DNA from: an uncultured Anaerovibrio sp.
GTDB lineage: Bacteria > Bacillota > Negativicutes > Selenomonadales > Selenomonadaceae
DNA length: 10,243 nt
Assembly: GCA_902785445.1 (NCBI GenBank)
Contig: CACZYN010000043.1
Coordinates: forward strand, 1 to 10,243
Reading direction: 5' to 3'
Below are positions 6,227-10,243 of this stretch, in pieces. The position numbers and the translations under genes were made by a program. Within the stretch, counting starts at the first letter, position 1. Each line of letters opens with the position of its first letter. Under the pieces are notes generated by a model. It was not told where the DNA came from, ran no database searches, and was given only the letters and a program-made list of their open reading frames with translations.

Positions 6227-7567
6227 ATGAATTTATTGATTATTCCCTTAATATTTTTAGTTGCTATACTACAACTGTGCAGTACCTATCTGTGGTACTT
6301 GTCCTTTAAACCGGAAATGTCCCAAAAAGAAACCATTAGGCTGTTACAATTGGTCCTCAGCTGGTGGCTTATTTCCCTGCCCCTTTATTTTGGTATATTC
6401 ACCTATGGCGGATTTACCATTATGGTCTATAAAGCTCTGCTCATATTCGGCTGGATCCCCTACTTTCTTATCTTCCTGCGCCTTATTCCCGACCATATTT
6501 CCATACATATATTCGTGCTGGGAATGACTGCCCTGTGGAGCTTTTTATTGCACAGCATCAGCGATATGGGACTTACTCTATGGTTTTATGAAACAGCCTA
6601 CGATCAGGCATTGATAATCCATACCCTATCCAACCTTATATTGTTTTTTCTCCTATTGCCTTGGGAACAGAAAATGTTTTCTCGTCTGCTCCCATCGAGG
6701 GAATTTTTCCAGGAGAAGAATATCGGTCTTTATATCGCCAGCTTGCCTTTATCCATTTCCATTGCCCAAACCATGATGTCCGCTGATAAGATTCTGTGGC
6801 ATTCCTGGGAAATATTACTGTCACGATTTTATCTCCTGGTGGTTTTTCTGTGCTGTTTTCATTATGTTCAGATTGCTGCCAAACGTTATAATGAAAATAA
6901 GCTGCTGCAAAAAAACAACCAGCATTTATCCAATGAAATGGTCTCTTTGGTGGAGCATCGCCTTTTGCTGCAAAAAAATAAATCCCTTTTAAAAAAATTC
7001 CGGCAAGGTTTCCTTACCAGCTACGACCATATGCTGGAGCTAATTGATGCGCAAAAAGATGATGAAATACGGGAATATCTAAAGCAACAGGAGCTTAAGC
7101 TTCCGGCGGCCACAGTCATGTCCTACTCGGACTACCCGATTATCAATACCGCCATTTCCATTTACTATTCCCGCGCCCAAAGACTGGGGATTAACTTTAC
7201 CACCAAAGTAAATCTGCCGGATAATTTGGCTACGGATGAAAATGATTTGGGTATTCTATTATCCAATTTACTGGAAAATGCTCTGCAGGCCAGCCTCCGG
7301 GAACCTAAAAGCAACGGTACTAATGATGGAATAGTATTAACCGTCCAACACAATGGACATCAATGTGTTATATCCCTGGGCAACCCTTGTGCCACCCCTA
7401 TCAATCTGGATGATGAGGGACTGCCCCGGGCCACCCGTAAGGGGCATGGTATTGGTATGGTTTCCTTGAAAATGTTTTTGGAAAAATATAACGGTTATGC
7501 CACCTTTACCCAGGACAATGGCTGGGTACGCCTATTCATATATTGGAGGGATGAACAATCATGCTGA
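6227..7567 (+). CDS. GHKL-type sensor histidine kinase lacking the phosphoacceptor His (ATPase partner of a split pair)
   Basis: A 446-residue AgrC-like membrane sensor. About six hydrophobic helices fill residues 1-215, followed by a cytoplasmic helix (about 216-256), the dimerisation helices (257-292) and a GHKL ATPase domain (about 300-441). The ATP site looks complete: N box LLSNLLENALQAS (Asn347, Glu350, Asn351), GNP at 385-387 and KGHGIGMVSL at 405-414. The phosphoacceptor motif is not: where the paralogue downstream has LRHD, this protein has FRQG, so the His is Gln260 and the Asp is Gly261. It should bind ATP but not accept phosphate at that site. GAGGT 6 bases before the ATG supports the start. 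Its end overlaps the next gene by 7 bases, implying coupled synthesis. The stimulus is unknown; no agrB/agrD-like gene is visible. Confidence 0.93.
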   Translation: MNLLIIPLIFLVAILQLCSTYLWYLSFKPEMSQKETIRLLQLVLSWWLISLPLYFGIFTYGGFTIMVYKALLIFGWIPYFLIFLRLIPDHISIHIFVLGMTALWSFLLHSISDMGLTLWFYETAYDQALIIHTLSNLILFFLLLPWEQKMFSRLLPSREFFQEKNIGLYIASLPLSISIAQTMMSADKILWHSWEILLSRFYLLVVFLCCFHYVQIAAKRYNENKLLQKNNQHLSNEMVSLVEHRLLLQKNKSLLKKFRQGFLTSYDHMLELIDAQKDDEIREYLKQQELKLPAATVMSYSDYPIINTAISIYYSRAQRLGINFTTKVNLPDNLATDENDLGILLSNLLENALQASLREPKSNGTNDGIVLTVQHNGHQCVISLGNPCATPINLDDEGLPRATRKGHGIGMVSLKMFLEKYNGYATFTQDNGWVRLFIYWRDEQSC

Positions 7568-8439
7568 CATTTGCCTATGCCCTTTTGACAACGATTATTC
7601 ATCTTGCTGGAGCCTATTTTCGCTATCTTCCCTTCAGCCAGATTTTAGACCAAAAGAGAACCACCAAGCTCTGGAAAGCTTTGCTTTTATGGAGCATCGC
7701 CGGCTTGGTGATAAATGTTCTTGTTACTAATGTCTATGGCATATCCATGCTTACCTTTAAGCTGCTATTTTTCTTTGGTATGACCCCCTATTTTATTCTT
7801 TCCATCATCCTCATTCCTCGCCACTTATCCCAACACTTCTTTGTTATTGGTATCCAGGCCCTGTATGCCTTTATGCTGCATTCACTAGCCAGTATTATTC
7901 TTACTATCCTTTACTCCACCATGACAGCCAGGTTGCTTCCGTTGCAGCTTACTCTATGGCTAATCCTCTTTTTGTTGATTTATCCCTGGGGAGAGAAGCT
8001 CTTCATCAGTCTGTTACCTGACGAGCAATTTGTTTCCGATAGCAAGCTTCAATGGTATATTGCCCTATTACCGGTATCCTTCTATGTTGGGTGTATTATC
8101 TCCATCACCAATGTGACCTTTCTGCCGGAATTAAGTGATCGCCTGACCCGATTATCCATTCCCCTGTTCTTTTTCATTATTTATTCCCTGGTGCATTATA
8201 ATTCCCGTGAGGCAGTGCAACACCGCCAGCTGACCCAAACCAAGGAACGACTTACCCGCCAGCTGCAAAATCTCATGGAGCATACCCGAATGGTACAGGA
8301 AGACGAAAAAGCCATTTCCGTGCTGCGCCATGACCTGCGCCATAGTTATCGACTAATCTATGCCCTGCTGGAAAAGGGGGACTATGAAAGCATCAAAAAA
8401 CACATTGATTCCCAAAAGAAACTGCTGGAAAATAACTAA
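7561..8439 (+). CDS. Sensor/DHp protein with intact phosphoacceptor His but no ATPase domain (split-kinase partner)
   Basis: A 292-residue paralogue of the preceding protein. The alignment is clear by eye across the membrane region: FKLLFFFGMTPYF matches YKALLIFGWIPYF, FVIGIQALYAFMLHS matches FVLGMTALWSFLLHS, and YPWGEKLFISLLP matches LPWEQKMFSRLLP. About six hydrophobic helices and a cytoplasmic helix lead to LRHDLRH with phosphoacceptor His257, then the second dimerisation helix (about 275-290), and a TAA stop. No ATP-binding domain follows: the stop abuts a terminator hairpin and then the convergent regulator gene. Upstream of its ATG is GGAGG, and the ATG overlaps the previous gene by 7 bases. 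Likely role: His-phosphorylation target in a heteromer with the preceding ATPase-bearing protein. A decoy or phosphate sink, or a decaying gene, are alternatives. Confidence 0.92.
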   Translation: MLTFAYALLTTIIHLAGAYFRYLPFSQILDQKRTTKLWKALLLWSIAGLVINVLVTNVYGISMLTFKLLFFFGMTPYFILSIILIPRHLSQHFFVIGIQALYAFMLHSLASIILTILYSTMTARLLPLQLTLWLILFLLIYPWGEKLFISLLPDEQFVSDSKLQWYIALLPVSFYVGCIISITNVTFLPELSDRLTRLSIPLFFFIIYSLVHYNSREAVQHRQLTQTKERLTRQLQNLMEHTRMVQEDEKAISVLRHDLRHSYRLIYALLEKGDYESIKKHIDSQKKLLENN

Positions 8440-8469
8440 AGGGTGACGGCCAATTGGCCTCACCCTTTT
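8438..8469 (+). terminator. Terminator between the convergent sensor and regulator genes
   Basis: AAAGGGTGA pairs with TCACCCTTT, with an unpaired C and then the self-complementary inner GGCC-AATT-GGCC, and TTTTC follows. The left arm starts within the TAA stop of the sensor gene. The hairpin is symmetrical enough to act on the regulator transcript too, though the T tract is better in the plus direction. Confidence 0.85.
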
Positions 8470-9197
8470 CATTTATTTATTATATGATTCATATAGGCCA
8501 CCTTTACATCCTGGCGCTTTCGACGACTTATGGGAATGTGAATATTATTCTTTAAAACAAATTCCTCCTGCTCCATAGCCTCAATATAATCCATATTAAC
8601 GATGATTCGATGATGGCACTCCAGGAATCGTACTTCCTTTAGCAGCATCTCCCCTACTTCCCCATAGGACATCGGTGAAGATAACACCGTATTGTTCAGG
8701 TGAATATCAATATTATGGGCATCACTAACATCAACATACATTACATCGCTATAGGAAATGTCCACCAAAGCCCCTTTAACCCTAACGGATATCCCGCCTC
8801 TATTTTTCAGCAGTTTAGGAAAAATATGATTAAAGGTAGCAGCGAACTCCTCCTCGTGTTCTTGAAGAGGTTTAATGAAATACCCAGTTGCAAAAACCCT
8901 GTATCCTTCCAGCAGATGTGCATCGCTGCTGGTCAAAAATATAATTCTTACATCTGAATCCATTTCACGGATTATCTTTGCTGTTTCCAACCCAGAAATT
9001 CCCGTCATATATATATCCAAGACCAACAAATCATATTGGCTGGATTGGTAACCTTCCACCAATTCCTCACCACTGGCAAAAGTTTCAATATTAATAGTAT
9101 TCTTATCCTGGGGATAGTAATGGGAAATATATTGCTGGCAATAGGCCCGTACAGCTTCCCGGTCCATATCATTATCATCAACAATAGCAATATTCAT
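8469..9197 (-). CDS. LytTR-family response regulator
   Basis: A response regulator of about 242 residues: an N-terminal receiver domain and a C-terminal LytTR DNA-binding domain. Counting from the ATG at 9203, the receiver shows the acidic pair Asp9/Asp10, phospho-acceptor Asp63 in LLVLDIYM, Thr91 in FLTSS and Lys111 in IKP. All are intact. The LytTR domain begins about residue 137, with the strand VMYVDVSDAHNIDIHL and the typical ECHHRIIVNMDYIEAM. Start choice: the AGGGGGG motif abuts the ATG at 9203, so the ATG at 9197, 6-8 bases from it, is more likely and gives MNIAIVDD. It is the natural partner of the two plus-strand sensors, lying convergent to them across one shared terminator. LytTR regulators bind direct repeats near promoters; the tandem repeat at 6154-6193 is a candidate site. 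Confidence 0.94.
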   Translation of the reverse strand: MNIAIVDDNDMDREAVRAYCQQYISHYYPQDKNTINIETFASGEELVEGYQSSQYDLLVLDIYMTGISGLETAKIIREMDSDVRIIFLTSSDAHLLEGYRVFATGYFIKPLQEHEEEFAATFNHIFPKLLKNRGGISVRVKGALVDISYSDVMYVDVSDAHNIDIHLNNTVLSSPMSYGEVGEMLLKEVRFLECHHRIIVNMDYIEAMEQEEFVLKNNIHIPISRRKRQDVKVAYMNHIINK

Positions 9198-9226
9198 TTC
9201 CATCCCCCCTCTTAGTTTATGTTTAT

Positions 9227-9235
9227 ATTATAACA
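9227..9235 (-). promoter_or_regulatory. Extended -10 promoter of the response regulator gene
   Basis: TGTTATAAT on the minus strand is a perfect TATAAT preceded by a TGN extended -10 element, about 30 bases before the start codon. No -35 match is evident, because the expected position falls inside the pckA terminator hairpin; an extended -10 can compensate. Transcription should start near 9220. Confidence 0.55.
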
Positions 9236-9236
9236 C

Positions 9237-9262
9237 AAAAGAGAGCCCCATATGGGACTCTC
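9237..9262 (-). terminator. pckA terminator
   Basis: On the minus strand GAGAGTCCC pairs with GGGGCTCTC (9 bp, one U-G wobble) around ATAT, followed by TTTT. It lies about 40 bases after the pckA stop codon and insulates the response regulator from the strongly expressed pckA. In the plus direction TTCGTTTTT follows, so it may also work weakly that way. Confidence 0.85.
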
Positions 9263-9301
9263 TTCGTTTTTAATGCAATAGCCTTGCGCAAGCGGCCAAT
9301 A

Positions 9302-10243
9302 TTACAGCTGAGGACCAGCAGCAACAAGAGCCTTACCAGCAGCATTGCCAGTGTACTTGCCAAAGTTCTTAATGAAGCGGCCAGCCAAATCCTTAGCCTT
9401 GGTCTCCCACTCGGAAACATCTGCATAGGTGTCACGAGGGTCGAGAATCTTAGGATCAACGCCTGGCAGCTCGGTAGGTACCTCGAAGTTGAACATAGGA
9501 ATCTTCTTGGTAGGAGCGGTCTTGATGTCACCGTTGAGGATAGCATCGATAATACCACGAGTATCCTTAATGGTGATACGCTTACCGGTACCATTCCAAC
9601 CAGTGTTTACGAGATATGCCTTCGCACCGTTAGCATTCATCTTCTTAACGAGCTCCTCACCGTACTTAGTAGGGTGCAACTCGAGGAATGCCTGACCGAA
9701 GCAAGCGGAGAAGGTAGGAGTTGGCTCAGTGATGCCACGCTCGGTACCTGCCAGCTTAGCAGTGAAGCCAGAGAGGAAGTAATACTGAGTCTGCTCTGGA
9801 GTCAGGATGGAAACTGGAGGAAGAACGCCAAATGCGTCAGCAGACAAGAAAATTACGTTCTTAGCAGCTGGTGCAGTGGAACCTGGCTGAATGTTCTTGA
9901 TATGGTTAATAGGATAAGATACACGAGTGTTCTCAGTAACGCTCTTATCAGCAAAGTCAATCTTACCATTAGCATCTACAGTTACGTTCTCGAGAAGTGC
10001 ATTTCTCTTGATAGCGTTGTAAATGTCTGGCTCGGACTCCTTGTCAAGGTTGATAACCTTTGCATAGCAGCCGCCCTCAAAGTTGAATACGCCCTTGTCG
10101 TCCCAACCATGCTCGTCGTCACCGATGAGCTTACGCTTAGGATCAGTGGACAGGGTGGTCTTACCAGTACCGGAAAGACCGAAGAAAATTGCAGTGTTCT
10201 CGCCGTTCATATCGCAGTTGGCGGAGCAATGCATGGAAGCAAT
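9302..10243 (-). CDS. pckA: Phosphoenolpyruvate carboxykinase (ATP), C-terminal part
   Basis: The last 313 codons of an ATP-dependent PEP carboxykinase (usual length about 530); the 5' end lies beyond the right edge. The enzyme interconverts oxaloacetate plus ATP with PEP, CO2 and ADP in the cytoplasm. In fermenting anaerobes it often runs toward oxaloacetate on the way to succinate or propionate. Visible landmarks are HCSAN, the kinase-1a P-loop [11 protein letters not shown], the metal-binding kinase-2 motif [64 protein letters not shown] and ILDPRDTY. It ends with the typical ALVAAGPQL. All active-site motifs in the visible part are intact. It is followed by its own terminator and is unlikely to be functionally linked to the regulator gene beside it. 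Confidence 0.98.
   Translation of the reverse strand: MASMHCSANCDMNGENTAIFFGLSGTGKTTLSTDPKRKLIGDDEHGWDDKGVFNFEGGCYAKVINLDKESEPDIYNAIKRNALLENVTVDANGKIDFADKSVTENTRVSYPINHIKNIQPGSTAPAAKNVIFLSADAFGVLPPVSILTPEQTQYYFLSGFTAKLAGTERGITEPTPTFSACFGQAFLELHPTKYGEELVKKMNANGAKAYLVNTGWNGTGKRITIKDTRGIIDAILNGDIKTAPTKKIPMFNFEVPTELPGVDPKILDPRDTYADVSEWETKAKDLAGRFIKNFGKYTGNAAGKALVAAGPQL

Noticed and set aside
6201..6229. TTGACT as the -35 box of the sensor operon
   Set aside because: The matching -10 position would fall on the start codon with poor sequence. A weak CGGACA-18-TATTAT at 6107-6136 is possible, but I could not support a promoter for the sensor genes.
7020..7032. His268 of the first sensor as a shifted phosphoacceptor
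   Set aside because: It lies 8 residues past the motif, aligns with Ile265 of the paralogue and lacks the flanking Arg/Asp of the H box.
7165..7567. Catalytically dead ATPase domain in the first sensor
   Set aside because: The N box (Asn347/Glu350/Asn351), GNP and GHGIG motifs are all present, so the ATP site looks competent; only the phosphoacceptor is lost.
9223..9594. A 123-codon minus-strand frame inside the end of pckA
   Set aside because: It is an alternative frame of the conserved pckA coding sequence and runs through its terminator.

Overview
The window looks like chromosomal DNA from an anaerobic Negativicutes bacterium (Selenomonas/Anaerovibrio-like). That is inferred from the style of its LemA, TPM, C11-peptidase and PckA proteins, its moderate GC content, and a cobalamin-riboswitch-controlled corrinoid importer; no marker gene is present, so the taxon is tentative. 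Most genes lie on the minus strand. Only the two membrane-sensor genes in the middle run on the plus strand.

Layout, left to right. (1) 1-1494: a minus-strand corrinoid-uptake locus with a consensus promoter, an AdoCbl riboswitch, a candidate antiterminator/terminator pair, a palindromic interspersed repeat, a BtuF-like binding protein, and the first 20 codons of its ABC ATPase at the window edge. (2) 1531-5071: a minus-strand operon encoding a secreted clostripain-family (C11) protease, a LemA protein and a TPM-domain protein with a glycine-rich tail, with 1-nt stop/start overlaps. (3) 5083-6146: a minus-strand unit of a lipoprotein and a tiny, extremely acidic exported protein, closed by a strong terminator. 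(4) 6154-6193: a perfect tandem 20-bp repeat in the divergent intergenic region. (5) 6227-8439: two overlapping, paralogous six-helix sensor proteins on the plus strand. (6) 8469-9232: a convergent LytTR response regulator. (7) 9241-10243: the 3' part of pckA with its terminator.

The most unusual element is the sensor pair. The upstream protein has a complete GHKL-type ATPase domain, but its phosphoacceptor His is replaced by Gln (Q260, in RQG). The downstream paralogue keeps the phosphoacceptor motif (H257, in RHD) but ends at a stop codon just after the dimerisation helices, without an ATPase domain, and a hairpin terminator follows at once. Neither can autophosphorylate in the normal way. 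Together they hold one full set of parts, which suggests an obligate heteromeric split histidine kinase feeding the adjacent LytTR regulator. The tandem repeat sits 7 bp upstream of a candidate promoter for the divergent lipoprotein/acidic-peptide operon, so that operon is a plausible target. The repeat also resembles the internal repeats of IS21-family ends, which is a real competing explanation.
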